From positions 1 through 26,927 of the forward strand of contig NZ_JBLWFS010000040.1 in NCBI RefSeq assembly GCF_048323755.1: a DNA stretch of 26,927 nucleotides, given 5' to 3'. The stretch is from Alkalihalobacterium sp048323755. GTDB lineage: Bacteria > Bacillota > Bacilli > Bacillales > Bacillaceae_F. The notes under the pieces are model-generated. The model did not search any database and was not told the origin of the DNA. It was given only the letters and a program-made list of their open reading frames with translations. The translations under genes and the position numbers were made by a program. Of the stretch, positions 1-6,904 are shown one piece after another (positions within the stretch are counted from its first letter, which is position 1; each line of letters starts with the position of its first letter).

Positions 1-119
1 CTCGAGCTTCCTTCAGATTCCACGTCACCATGGACACCCTTGCTTTTGGCTATGTACTTACCGCTACAAGGTCGTACTCGGGACTTTCACCCGTTAGAGT
101 TCGCCCATGCTGGGCGAAC
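1..119 (-). mobile_element. 5' end of a group IIC intron (partial, runs off window start)
   Basis: Read on the minus strand, the sequence starts GTTCGCCCAGCATGGGCGAA and goes on with conserved intron domain I blocks such as GGGTGAAAGTCCCGA, CAAGGGTGTCC and GTGGAATCTGAAGGAAGC. I recognise these from bacterial group IIC introns of Bacillus halodurans and Oceanobacillus. The first base lies directly behind the U-tract of the cold-shock gene terminator, in the same orientation. That is the insertion preference known for class C introns. Only the first 119 nt are visible, so whether the reverse transcriptase ORF and the 3' end are intact is unknown. Confidence 0.85.
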
Positions 120-120
120 A

Positions 121-148
121 AAAAAAGGACTCTACAAGAGAGTCCTTT
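121..148 (-). terminator. Intrinsic terminator of the cold-shock gene
   Basis: Perfect 10-bp stem AAAGGACTCT / AGAGTCCTTT with a 5-nt loop, followed on the minus strand by a run of seven T. It lies 12 nt behind the stop codon of the cold-shock gene. The intron begins immediately after it. Confidence 0.9.
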
Positions 149-160
149 GATTACTTATTA

Positions 161-364
161 TTAGTAAGATTTTTTTACGTTAGTAGCTTGAAGACCACGT
201 TGACCTTGCTCTGTGTCAAAAGTAACTTTTTGGCCTTCATCTAAAGATTTAAATCCTTCGCCTTGGATAGCTGAGAAATGTACGAATACGTCTTCTCCAC
301 CTTCGATTTCGATAAATCCGAATCCTTTTTCTGCGTTAAACCATTTTACTGTACCTTGTTGCAT
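161..364 (-). CDS. Cold-shock protein (CspA family)
   Basis: A 67-residue single cold-shock domain, the full family length. RNP1 (KGFGFIE, residues 14-20) and RNP2 (DVFVHF, residues 26-31) are both intact, as is the aromatic surface around KWFN. Such proteins bind single-stranded RNA and DNA in the cytoplasm and act as RNA chaperones. The start is set by AGGAGG about 7 nt before the ATG. The promoter at 489-517 implies a leader of roughly 115 nt, usual for cold-regulated csp genes, where the leader controls mRNA stability and translation. It is followed by a strong terminator and by the intron. Which csp paralogue it is cannot be told from one copy. Confidence 0.97.
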   Translation of the reverse strand: MQQGTVKWFNAEKGFGFIEIEGGEDVFVHFSAIQGEGFKSLDEGQKVTFDTEQGQRGLQATNVKKSY

Positions 365-488
365 GTTTGTTTCCTCCTGTGTGGATTATTTCCACGATTT
401 ATTACTATCATTGCTCAAATAGATATCAAAGGCGAAAAGTTTAAAACTAACTCTTTGTTTACCAACAGAACAAAAATAATTCTTAATT

Positions 489-517
489 AGAATAACAGAA
501 AAAAGATGAAAAAGCAA
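489..517 (-). promoter_or_regulatory. SigA-type promoter of the cold-shock gene
   Basis: On the minus strand TTGCTT (517-512), a 17-nt spacer and TATTCT (494-489). The predicted transcript starts near 482 and has a leader of about 115 nt before the cold-shock ORF. Confidence 0.6.
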
Positions 518-563
518 ATATAAATATAAAATTAATGAAGGAGGACTTATTAAGTTAAGAAAT

Positions 564-1367
564 TCACTCACTTGGTAAGCACCCAACCTCTTTACTATCA
601 ACCATCCAGGATAAAATCGTTGTACTGTCTCGAACCTTTTTTTCTTTGATCTCTTTTAATAAATCCAACACCCCTTGCTCATTCGTTGAACTTTCAAAAC
701 GGAAAAAAATTTCTCTAGGGTCGTTATAATTACCATTAGGACATTCAATGAGTCCATCGGTTGTTAAGAATAGATGGTTTTTTCCTTTACGCAGCTCTTT
801 TGTTCCCATACTGTAGCACGGAACCTCCAAGTCAAATGTATTCGTTTTGCCAATCCATTCATAAAAGCTGCGCTGATTTTGTTGAAATTCTTTTAACATA
901 GCTAGTTCGGGATGGTACAAATGGAAAACGCAATCGCCAATAGAAAGCCACCAAATATACTTATCTTTTCTCACCACACATAGGAAAGCTGTTTCCCCTT
1001 GGATTTTTTGACAAGCGTTTTTAAAGCGACTACTTTCAAAAGTTGATAAAAGTAAGCTGGACACACTTTTAAATGTATCTTTAATTGGAAGTGTGAAGCT
1101 TGTAGATAGTTCATCTTTAAGAGATTCGATCGAATTTAAGACCAACTCGGCGCTTTCGGCTGTATGGTGGGCATCTAAAAGTACGACGAATTCCAGATCT
1201 TGTTTTTTATCAACCCAAACGAGACACCCGTCTTCATTTTTATATTGACCCGCACTTGAATTCCCACCAAAACGTCCCAAAACAACGTGTTCAAAGTGAC
1301 GAATGTTGATTTCATCTACAAAAGCTTCTTCGCTTCCGACCCAGCTAAAAAAAGTGTTATTACTCAT
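564..1367 (-). CDS. PP2C-family serine/threonine phosphatase
   Basis: 267 residues, one PP2C domain and no membrane segment. The metal-binding and catalytic motifs can be followed in order: NEDG (44-47), DAH (65-67, where most relatives have DGH or DG), GET (124-126), GDC (144-146), TTDG (202-205) and DSTT (247-250). It should be a cytoplasmic Mn/Mg-dependent protein phosphatase; the substrate is unknown. The ATG overlaps the last 8 bp of the HIT gene, so the two are translationally coupled and both lie behind the Leu-type T-box. I see no convincing terminator between its stop and the cold-shock promoter. Bacterial PP2Cs often pair with a Hanks kinase, but none is in the window. Confidence 0.85.
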   Translation of the reverse strand: MSNNTFFSWVGSEEAFVDEINIRHFEHVVLGRFGGNSSAGQYKNEDGCLVWVDKKQDLEFVVLLDAHHTAESAELVLNSIESLKDELSTSFTLPIKDTFKSVSSLLLSTFESSRFKNACQKIQGETAFLCVVRKDKYIWWLSIGDCVFHLYHPELAMLKEFQQNQRSFYEWIGKTNTFDLEVPCYSMGTKELRKGKNHLFLTTDGLIECPNGNYNDPREIFFRFESSTNEQGVLDLLKEIKEKKVRDSTTILSWMVDSKEVGCLPSE

Positions 1368-1815
1368 ACGGGCTACTCTCTAAAAAACATTTGATTCTAT
1401 TGCATACTTCAATAACGTCTTGATTACTCCCCATTCTCGCATTAGGGGCATCATACACAGCAAACGGGCCCCAATATTGTTCAGGGGTATTTGGATAGCG
1501 GGCGACTAAATGAAGATGAAGATGTGGGACTGCATTACCAGACACTAGTGCATAGACATGCTCGGCTTGTTCGGTTGCTTTTAATGCTTGGCTTAGTCTA
1601 GCCATCGTAACGCCAAAAACTTTTGCTTCTTCAGCATTCATCTCGGCTAGTGTCGGGACATGACGCTTTAAATCAATCATCAGATGACCTAAATAATTGG
1701 GTTTTCCATTATTATCAATGTGCCCGACATATACATACTCATCTTCGTATATGACACTTCCAGCTGTTTGTACTTTACCCTTATGCTTGTCACAAATGAA
1801 ACAACTTTCACTCAC
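1360..1815 (-). CDS. HIT-family (histidine triad) hydrolase
   Basis: 151 residues, cytoplasmic. The histidine triad HLHLHL sits at residues 98-103 and the N-terminus carries a CFIC pair of the kind that binds zinc in some HIT proteins. HIT enzymes hydrolyse nucleotide phosphoramidates, dinucleoside polyphosphates or aminoacyl adenylates. The GTG start lies about 8 nt behind a GGGGG ribosome binding site. It is the first gene after a complete T-box leader with a CUC specifier, which is unusual because the gene has no obvious role in making or charging an amino acid. The known ability of HinT-type enzymes to remove aminoacyl-AMP offers one possible reason. Confidence 0.9.
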   Translation of the reverse strand: MSESCFICDKHKGKVQTAGSVIYEDEYVYVGHIDNNGKPNYLGHLMIDLKRHVPTLAEMNAEEAKVFGVTMARLSQALKATEQAEHVYALVSGNAVPHLHLHLVARYPNTPEQYWGPFAVYDAPNARMGSNQDVIEVCNRIKCFLESSPYE

Positions 1816-1844
1816 AGAAATACCCCCATTTCTTTTACAGAACT

Positions 1845-2102
1845 AAAAAAATCCCATCATCTCATAAAGAGACGACAGGATTAATCCTCACGCGGTACCA
1901 CTCTTTTTGGTTTGCCTCCTAATAGCGCAAACCCTCTCAAAACTGGATTACGGCAGTCAACCGTTTAGACCTACCTCTTTAGTCTAACCACTCCTAGGCG
2001 AGTTGGGGAAATTATTGACTGCCTTTCAGCAACCGGCAGCTCTCTGGACAATAATCGTTCCTTACTACTCCTAATCATTGCGTTTTAATTTTTGGAAAAG
2101 TT
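1845..2102 (-). promoter_or_regulatory. T-box leader, CUC (leucine) specifier, with terminator at 1845-1881
   Basis: The T-box sequence TGGTACCGCG is at 1900-1891 and the terminator (ATCCTGTCGTCTC / GAGATGATGGGAT plus T-run) at 1881-1845. Stem I has the AGTAG motif, AGAGAG, and an apical GCTGAAAGGCAG loop. I placed the specifier by pairing: helix GATTATTG/CAATAATT above and TTAGG/CCTAG below leave CTC (2002-2000) followed by a purine, the same geometry as the UAC specifier in the tyrosine T-box of this window. The UGGU bulge fits a tRNA with discriminator A, as in tRNA-Leu. Uncharged tRNA-Leu should allow read-through into the HIT and PP2C genes. Confidence 0.88.
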
Positions 2103-2108
2103 TTACTT

Positions 2109-2137
2109 ATAATACAATTTCCATATGATTCCGTCAA
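2109..2137 (-). promoter_or_regulatory. SigA-type promoter of the T-box/HIT/PP2C operon
   Basis: TTGACG (2137-2132), a 17-nt spacer and TATTAT (2114-2109) on the minus strand, just before the first T-box helix. It is a strong match and shows that the leader is an independent transcription unit. Confidence 0.75.
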
Positions 2138-2231
2138 TGATTTTTTTAGTTTAATTTTTAATCCGTGATGTTCTTTCGTTTTTCTTGCGCACTGAGTGTC
2201 GCATCTGGATAGAATTACCTGTTTCAACTTC

Positions 2232-2263
2232 GAATAAATTAAGGGCAAGTTGAAAAATATATA
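2232..2263 (+). promoter_or_regulatory. Possible forespore (SigG-like) promoter of the SASP gene
   Basis: GAATA (2232-2236) is followed about 20 nt later by an ATATATA block. The -35 fits SigG promoters, but the -10 and the spacing are weak, so this rests partly on the identity of the gene behind it. Confidence 0.35.
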
Positions 2264-2292
2264 CTTACAACTTAGAAAGGAGATGATTTACA

Positions 2293-2493
2293 ATGGCAAA
2301 CAATCGATCTTCTAATCAACTAGTAGTACCAGGAGTGCAACAAGCACTAGATCAAATGAAGTATGAAATCGCATCTGAATTCGGGGTACAACTTGGCCCA
2401 GATTCCACGTCAAGAGCCAATGGTTCTGTAGGTGGCGAAATTACAAAACGTCTAGTTCAGATGGCTGAACAACAAATGGGCGGTCAGCGTTAA
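2293..2493 (+). CDS. Alpha/beta-type small acid-soluble spore protein (SASP)
   Basis: 66 residues, typical SASP length. It shows the family core: an N-terminal helix with QALDQMKYEIASEFGV, where the E-IA segment is the GPR protease cleavage region, and a C-terminal block with GSVGGEITKRLVQMAEQ. SASPs coat the DNA in the forespore, force it toward an A-like form and protect it from UV and heat; on germination GPR degrades them. The start follows AAAGGAGATGATT. It is a single-gene unit with its own terminator, divergent from the T-box operon. It is the clearest evidence that the host forms endospores. The exact ssp number cannot be assigned. Confidence 0.97.
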   Translation: MANNRSSNQLVVPGVQQALDQMKYEIASEFGVQLGPDSTSRANGSVGGEITKRLVQMAEQQMGGQR

Positions 2494-2525
2494 GTTTTAA
2501 AGCACAATCAAACCCTCCACAAATA

Positions 2526-2561
2526 AGACCGCTTTTTGCTAATGCATTTAGCGGTCTATTT
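2526..2561 (+). terminator. Terminator of the SASP gene
   Basis: Stem AGACCGCT / AGCGGTCT with a 16-nt loop, followed by ATTTAAC. It lies about 30 nt behind the SASP stop codon. Confidence 0.75.
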
Positions 2562-2682
2562 AACACTTTGGTTTAACATTGTATTAACTTCCGTGTTCCT
2601 ATTTCTATTGGCAGACCAGTAGTTAAAAAGAAGATCCCAATTGATCACCACTAATACACTTCCCCATTTGCTCCAAGATCTT

Positions 2683-3324
2683 TTAATGTTCGATAGTAAG
2701 TTTTTCTAAGAAAGGCATTGTATCTTCTTTCGTAAGTCTTTCATTTTCTATATGTCCAAAGCTATATCGGTATTTTTTATCATCGGAAAACCATACATAG
2801 AACATGGGATTGTCTCTTCCATCCCAAATATAGTAATAGACCTTTTTTCCATCTACTTCGACATAAGGCATCTCATCAAATGTTTGGAAAACTGTGCTTT
2901 CTAATGCATTTTTTTCATCCTCAACGGGGTCTTGCACTTTCCATATCGCCATTTCACCATATTTTTTTTCATATGAATGGTGGTAGAGGGTTCTAAATCC
3001 GGCATTTCTTTCCTCTTCCGCTTCGTTAATTTCAGTTAAATTGACTTCATTCGTTTTGCTCTTCTCTCCAAAAAGCATTCTAATTTCGTTCGCGTTTTCA
3101 GTATATTTAACACCTCCTGGAGCAATTGACTCTACCGGAAAGTGCTCTGAAAGAATAACAACATCCCAATCTTGAGGTAGTTGAAACTGTCTAAACTCAA
3201 ATTCTGCTGGAACAGCATCAAACGGAGGTTGTACAGTCCCAGATTGGACCGCATCTGATTGACAACCCAATAATACAATTGCAATTATCAATAGGAACAA
3301 CGAATTTATTATGCATCTCATCAT
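2683..3324 (-). CDS. Secreted lipoprotein of unknown function
   Basis: 213 residues from the ATG-ATG pair that follows GAAGGAGA at good spacing; the frame is open further upstream but without a ribosome binding site. A short signal peptide ends in the lipobox LLGC, so the protein should be lipidated and displayed outside the membrane. The mature part is acidic and ends in alternating hydrophobic strands (VYYYIWDGRDNPMFYVWFSD region), which recalls DUF4367-like or other beta-rich Bacillus surface lipoproteins. I do not recognise a specific family. It stands alone between the SASP unit and the acetyltransferase. Confidence 0.85.
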   Translation of the reverse strand: MMRCIINSLFLLIIAIVLLGCQSDAVQSGTVQPPFDAVPAEFEFRQFQLPQDWDVVILSEHFPVESIAPGGVKYTENANEIRMLFGEKSKTNEVNLTEINEAEEERNAGFRTLYHHSYEKKYGEMAIWKVQDPVEDEKNALESTVFQTFDEMPYVEVDGKKVYYYIWDGRDNPMFYVWFSDDKKYRYSFGHIENERLTKEDTMPFLEKLTIEH

Positions 3325-3439
3325 CAGGTCTCCTTCCCCTAAAACGATACTATTCCAAAAGTGCATTTATTACCTTTACGTCTGTATGCTGATAAAGGTT
3401 TCATATTTATTTATTTCATCTATTCGTACCCTAACGAAA

Positions 3440-3469
3440 AGAGCAATCCCTGCTTCTCGAAGGATTGCT
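3440..3469 (-). terminator. Hairpin terminator behind the acetyltransferase unit
   Basis: Stem AGCAATCC / GGATTGCT around a 12-nt loop; on the minus strand it is followed by CTTTTCGTT, a modest T-rich tail. Confidence 0.6.
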
Positions 3470-3572
3470 AGTTGTTCATTAACGCATGGATAGCATCATA
3501 TTTACTTTTTTGAATAAGTCCAAGACCAAGTCCAGTTGGGTCAACCAAATATTCTAACCATTGGAAACCATT
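3468..3572 (-). pseudogene. Orphan coding tail, 34 codons
   Basis: Directly downstream of the acetyltransferase an open frame starts after a TAG and ends at 3468. It contains WLEYLVDPTGLGLGLIQKSK, which reads like real protein, but it has no start codon or ribosome binding site. I take it as the 3' remnant of a lost gene. The parent family is not recognised. Confidence 0.35.
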
Positions 3573-3597
3573 CTACATCGAGTCAGCCTTTATCTAC

Positions 3598-4140
3598 CTA
3601 CGAATGAATAATCCCATAATACACCAGATCTTCGTAGCGGTTTTCTTTTATCACGTGTTCTTTTAATATCCCTTCTTGTTTCATGCCTAATTTCTGGAGC
3701 ACTCTTCCGGAAGCGGGATTGGACTGAAAGTAACGAGCAAATACTTTATGGTATTGCTTTTCTTTAAATGCAAATTGTAATATAGCTTGAGCAGCTTCTG
3801 TCGCATACCCATGTCCCCAATACTCCTCACCAATCCAGTAGGCGATTTCACCATGATGAAACGCTTGGTTGTGAGAAAGCGCTATAGCCCCATATAATTC
3901 TCCTGTTTCCTTATCTGTAACCGCAAATTCATAAGATTTATTAGCATTGAAATTCTCAAGATGATGTTCCATCCATGATAATGCATCCTGTTTTACGTAT
4001 GGATACGGTAAATACAATGTATTTTTATAGATATTATAATTATTACAAAGTTTAGTAACCGCTTCAGCATCAGATGTTTGAAACAACCTTAACAGCAGCC
4101 TTCTAGTAGTAATTGTTTTCTTTTGATCATCATAGGTCAT
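3598..4140 (-). CDS. GNAT-family N-acetyltransferase (RimJ/RimL-like)
   Basis: 180 residues, the normal length for this subfamily. It opens with ITTRRLLLRLFQTSDAEAV, the RimJ/RimL-type entry. The acetyl-CoA binding motif A is EEYWGHGYATEAAQAILQFA, and the next motif NPASGRVLQKLGMKQEGILK is also typical. It probably moves acetyl from acetyl-CoA to an amino group of a protein or small molecule; the substrate cannot be read from sequence. The start is fixed by GGGGAGGGGATCTC just before the ATG. It is monocistronic, apart from a coding remnant behind it. Confidence 0.92.
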   Translation of the reverse strand: MTYDDQKKTITTRRLLLRLFQTSDAEAVTKLCNNYNIYKNTLYLPYPYVKQDALSWMEHHLENFNANKSYEFAVTDKETGELYGAIALSHNQAFHHGEIAYWIGEEYWGHGYATEAAQAILQFAFKEKQYHKVFARYFQSNPASGRVLQKLGMKQEGILKEHVIKENRYEDLVYYGIIHS

Positions 4141-4181
4141 GAGATCCCCTCCCCATTCAAGTTCATTAGTAAAGCACTGAT

Positions 4182-4286
4182 TTACTGCGTCTCTTTATCT
4201 CGGGTACTTTCAAAGCCTGAATAACTAGATACATAATAAGGGGTTCCTTCATATTCCAATACAACAAATCCGCTGCTTAATTTCAA
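4182..4286 (-). pseudogene. Orphan coding tail, 34 codons
   Basis: Upstream of the acetyltransferase an open frame with the peptide GFVVLEYEGTPYYVSSYSG ends at 4182. The only possible start is a TTG right after a TGA, with no ribosome binding site nearby. The composition looks like coding sequence, so a truncated gene is likely, though a very short real gene is not excluded. Confidence 0.3.
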
Positions 4287-4349
4287 TCATCGTTATGACT
4301 CTATAAAACTCCTGCTGGCTCCACACTCTCGAGTTCGTTACTGTTCAGT

Positions 4350-4560
4350 TTTATTTTAGTGGACCTCAGCGGCTCTTATTTACAAAATTATGCTTGGTTT
4401 TTGAATTTAGTGGACCTGAAAAGACCTTATTTACCTGCATTCTCGTGTAAGTCACTGCATTTTCAACAAATAAGGGCTTCTGAGTGCTCAAACACCCGCG
4501 AAACCTTGATTTGTTCACAAATAACGGCCTCTCAGTACCCTAAAATGCCAAAGAGCCCAA
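4350..4560. repeat. Composite repeat A, copy 1: four units, 51-bp spacing, two inverted
   Basis: The core is AAATAAGGnCTTCTGAGTnC followed by CTAAA-like bases. Two copies read on the minus strand (CTTATT at 4375 and 4426), then two on the plus strand (AAATAA at 4468 and 4519). Spacing is 51 bp within each pair and 42 bp between the inner boxes. The whole element recurs at 12325-12520 with identical spacings although the sequences have diverged. Confidence 0.85.
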
Positions 4561-4724
4561 CCCCAGTGCATTGCCTCTGTCTATATTTATACTCTGCTAT
4601 AAATCTATGTATGTCCTTTTCACTTCTTCAACTACACTACTTGACCTCACATTACTTTCAATATGAAAAGTCGTTAATCCTCCTTAAAGCATCGTTATAA
4701 TATAAAAATCACCATAGAAATTTT

Positions 4725-4751
4725 AAAGGTGCAACCGATAGTTGCACCTTT
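4725..4751 (-). terminator. Terminator of the tyrosyl-tRNA synthetase gene
   Basis: Perfect 11-bp stem AAAGGTGCAAC / GTTGCACCTTT with a 5-nt loop, 10 nt behind the stop codon. Confidence 0.85.
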
Positions 4752-4761
4752 GTCAGACCTA

Positions 4762-6006
4762 TTACATTTTTATCTTTGCAAACTTTCGTTTCCCAACTTG
4801 TACAATTAATCCCTCGGTAATAGGAACTATAAACCCTGTATCTTCAACTTTTTCTCCATTTAGTTTGACTCCTCGGTTCTCAATCATCCGACGAGCTTCA
4901 CTTTTTGAACTCAATAAATTTAATTCTACTAGAAAATCTAAGGCTGGTACTTCTAGTTTGCCTTTCCACTCTACGACTGGCATTTCATCAGGAACTGCTC
5001 CTTTTTGAAAAACGGACACAAAGTGCTTTTCTGCTTTTTCGGCTGCCTCTTTTCCGTGGTACATCCGAACAATCGTCTTGCCTAAAAGCATTTTTGCATC
5101 TCTCGGGTGTAGTTCACCAGACTCCATATCTTTTTGAATCGATTCCATTTTATCCGGTGAAAAGTCTGTCACTAATTCGAAGTATTTCTTCATTAATTCA
5201 TCTGGTATCGACATCGCTTTTCCGTACATTTCTTGTGGATTCTCATCAATTCCAATGTAGTTTTTCTTTGATTTCGACATCTTTTCCACACCGTCAAGTC
5301 CTTCGAGTAAAGGCATGAGTATCGCTACCTGTTTTTCTTTTCCAAACTTCTCTTGAAAGTGTCTTCCCATTAAAATGTTAAAGTGTTGGTCGGTCCCGCC
5401 AAGTTCAATGTCACATTCTAATACAACTGAATCGTAGCCTTGCATTAATGGGTAGAAAAATTCATGCAGTGATATCGGCTTTCCAAGAGCAATTCGTTCT
5501 TCAAAATCGTCTCTTTCCATTAATCTTGCTACTGTTATTTTTCCTGCTAATTGAATAACATCTTCAAAATTCAGCTTGGATAGCCACTCCGAATTGTAAT
5601 GAAGTTCAATTTTATCCATATCCATTACTTTTTCAAACTGTTCAAAGTATGTTTTTGCATTGTGTTTCACTTCTTCATCCGTTAATGGCTTTCTCGCAAC
5701 GGACTTTCCTGTCGGGTCACCAATCTTGCCCGTGAAATCCCCAATCAACAATTGAATAATATGTCCATTCTCTTGAAACTGCCTCATCTTCTTTAATACG
5801 ACAGTATGACCAAGATGAACATCAGGAGCGGAAGGATCTAATCCCAATTTAATTTTCAGTGGTCGATTTTCCAGTACAGATTTTGCGACTTTCGTTTCTA
5901 GGTCTTCTACAGGTATAATTTCTTGCACACCTTGCGTATAGATGGACATTTGCCTGTTTACTTCTTTTAACTGTTCTTCTGTTAGTTGTTTCATCACTTC
6001 ATTCAT
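4762..6006 (-). CDS. tyrS: Tyrosyl-tRNA synthetase, TyrZ type
   Basis: 414 residues. It charges tRNA-Tyr with tyrosine in the cytoplasm. The class I signature HLGHT is at 64-68 and KMSKS at 242-246. GDFTGKIGDPTGKS (89-102) and the tyrosine-pocket region YPLMQGYDS are intact, and a C-terminal S4-like RNA-binding domain follows (FLVELNLLSSKSEARRMIEN). The HLGHT rather than HIGH signature, the length, and the neighbouring marR gene match the TyrZ form of Bacillus subtilis, where tyrZ lies beside the MarR-family gene ywaE. TGGAGGAATGAACA places the start. A complete tyrosine T-box lies directly in front, so expression should rise when tRNA-Tyr is uncharged. Confidence 0.96.
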   Translation of the reverse strand: MNEVMKQLTEEQLKEVNRQMSIYTQGVQEIIPVEDLETKVAKSVLENRPLKIKLGLDPSAPDVHLGHTVVLKKMRQFQENGHIIQLLIGDFTGKIGDPTGKSVARKPLTDEEVKHNAKTYFEQFEKVMDMDKIELHYNSEWLSKLNFEDVIQLAGKITVARLMERDDFEERIALGKPISLHEFFYPLMQGYDSVVLECDIELGGTDQHFNILMGRHFQEKFGKEKQVAILMPLLEGLDGVEKMSKSKKNYIGIDENPQEMYGKAMSIPDELMKKYFELVTDFSPDKMESIQKDMESGELHPRDAKMLLGKTIVRMYHGKEAAEKAEKHFVSVFQKGAVPDEMPVVEWKGKLEVPALDFLVELNLLSSKSEARRMIENRGVKLNGEKVEDTGFIVPITEGLIVQVGKRKFAKIKM

Positions 6007-6031
6007 TGTTCATTCCTCCAAAATAGAATAT

Positions 6032-6252
6032 AAAAAACCACATCCCAAATAAGGGACGTGGTTTTGCACGCGGTACCACCCTTGTTGAAGAATCGATATC
6101 TTCCACTTAATCGTTTAACGGCTCGTCCGCCTTTGCTCATTTTATTAAACAAAGAAAGCTCAGGGAATGTAATTCGTGTTATCTTTGTGTCGATTCGCAG
6201 CAACCACCGACTCTCTGATACAGGGAGATAACGACTACTAGGGTTCCCGTCA
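6032..6252 (-). promoter_or_regulatory. T-box leader, UAC (tyrosine) specifier, with terminator at 6032-6064
   Basis: TGGTACCGCG (6078-6069) and a terminator (AACCACGTCCC / GGGATGTGGTT plus T-run) are present. Stem I holds CTAGTAG, AGAGAG and an apical GGTTGCTGCGAA region. Helices CGTTATCT/AGATAAC and GGGAA/TTCCC bracket the specifier TAC (6171-6169), which is Tyr and agrees with the gene behind it. The leader starts about 25 nt after the marR stop, and I see only a weak promoter there. Confidence 0.95.
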
Positions 6253-6277
6253 TAGCTTGTAAAATATTTAGTAACTC

Positions 6278-6790
6278 TCAAAAACGATTATCTTTAATGA
6301 CTTTTCTTAATAAGGCTGAGATTTTCTTTTGTTCATCAACGGAAAGGCTAGAGACAATTTCTACTTCACCTTGATGAAACCTAGGATATAATTTTTCCAT
6401 AATTTTTCTACCTTTATCGGTTATTGTGACATACGTAATTCTTCTGTCTCGATTGTCTACTTTCCGATAACATAGTTCTTTTCGTTCTAACGTTTTCGTG
6501 ATATTACTTATAGTTGCTTTTGTAACCCCAGCTGATTCTGCTAACTTTTTGGTTTCAACCTGATTGCCTATCCATAAATCATAAAGTAGTGAAAAAGATG
6601 TCCACGATAGTCCATACTCTGATAAAACTTCTCGCTCCATTTTATTTCTTAAGCCTTGTGCAATTCGGTAGATGTTGGTTACAACAGCTATCGCATCCAA
6701 ATTCAATGAACCCATTGGTAATTTAGTTAAGAGGTTAATCGTATCGATCTCTTCAGGAAGTAATTCCCCTTCATCATTAAATGTATGAAT
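6278..6790 (-). CDS. MarR-family transcriptional regulator (YwaE-like), probable ATT start
   Basis: The winged-helix core is clear: LSWTSFSLLYDLW, the recognition helix region VTKATISNITKTLERKEL, and the wing DNRDRRITYVTITDKG. The first ATG (6715) gives a usual 145 residues but has no ribosome binding site. The frame stays open upstream with convincing coding sequence (EEIDTINLLTKLP), contains no ATG, GTG or TTG, and reaches an ATT at 6790 that lies 7 nt behind AAGGGGG. The promoter at 6836-6864 agrees with this start. I therefore propose a 170-residue product; the shorter form stays possible. Position before the T-box and tyrS copies the ywaE-tyrZ pairing. A palindrome over its promoter suggests autoregulation. 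Confidence 0.85.
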   Translation of the reverse strand: MHTFNDEGELLPEEIDTINLLTKLPMGSLNLDAIAVVTNIYRIAQGLRNKMEREVLSEYGLSWTSFSLLYDLWIGNQVETKKLAESAGVTKATISNITKTLERKELCYRKVDNRDRRITYVTITDKGRKIMEKLYPRFHQGEVEIVSSLSVDEQKKISALLRKVIKDNRF

Positions 6791-6817
6791 AACGAAACCC
6801 CCTTTTGAATTTTCATA

Positions 6818-6837
6818 ATCGTTAGCTATGAAACGAT
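6818..6837. promoter_or_regulatory. Palindrome over the marR start region, likely MarR operator
   Basis: ATCGTT, 8 nt, AACGAT: a perfect 6-bp inverted repeat overlapping the -10 end and the predicted transcription start. This is the usual place for an autorepressor site. Confidence 0.5.
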
Positions 6838-6864
6838 ATTATCAAAAAAAATAAAGAAATGCAA
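6836..6864 (-). promoter_or_regulatory. SigA-type promoter of marR (and perhaps tyrS)
   Basis: TTGCAT (6864-6859), a 17-nt spacer and TAATAT (6841-6836) on the minus strand. The predicted start near 6829 leaves about 40 nt before the ATT codon. Confidence 0.65.
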
Positions 6865-6904
6865 CAAGGTCATTAATAGTAAATCTATACCACACCGTAA
6901 GGAT

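Noticed and set aside
4359..4700. 113-codon plus-strand frame
   Set aside because: It runs through composite repeat A, has no ribosome binding site and its composition (Cys, Leu, Ser, Tyr) reflects A/T-rich repeats.
4742..5318. Plus-strand frames of 88 and 137 codons
   Set aside because: Antisense to tyrS, which is unambiguous.
6003..6281. 92-codon minus-strand frame across the tyrosine T-box
   Set aside because: It lies wholly within the T-box leader; the order follows RNA structure elements, not a protein.
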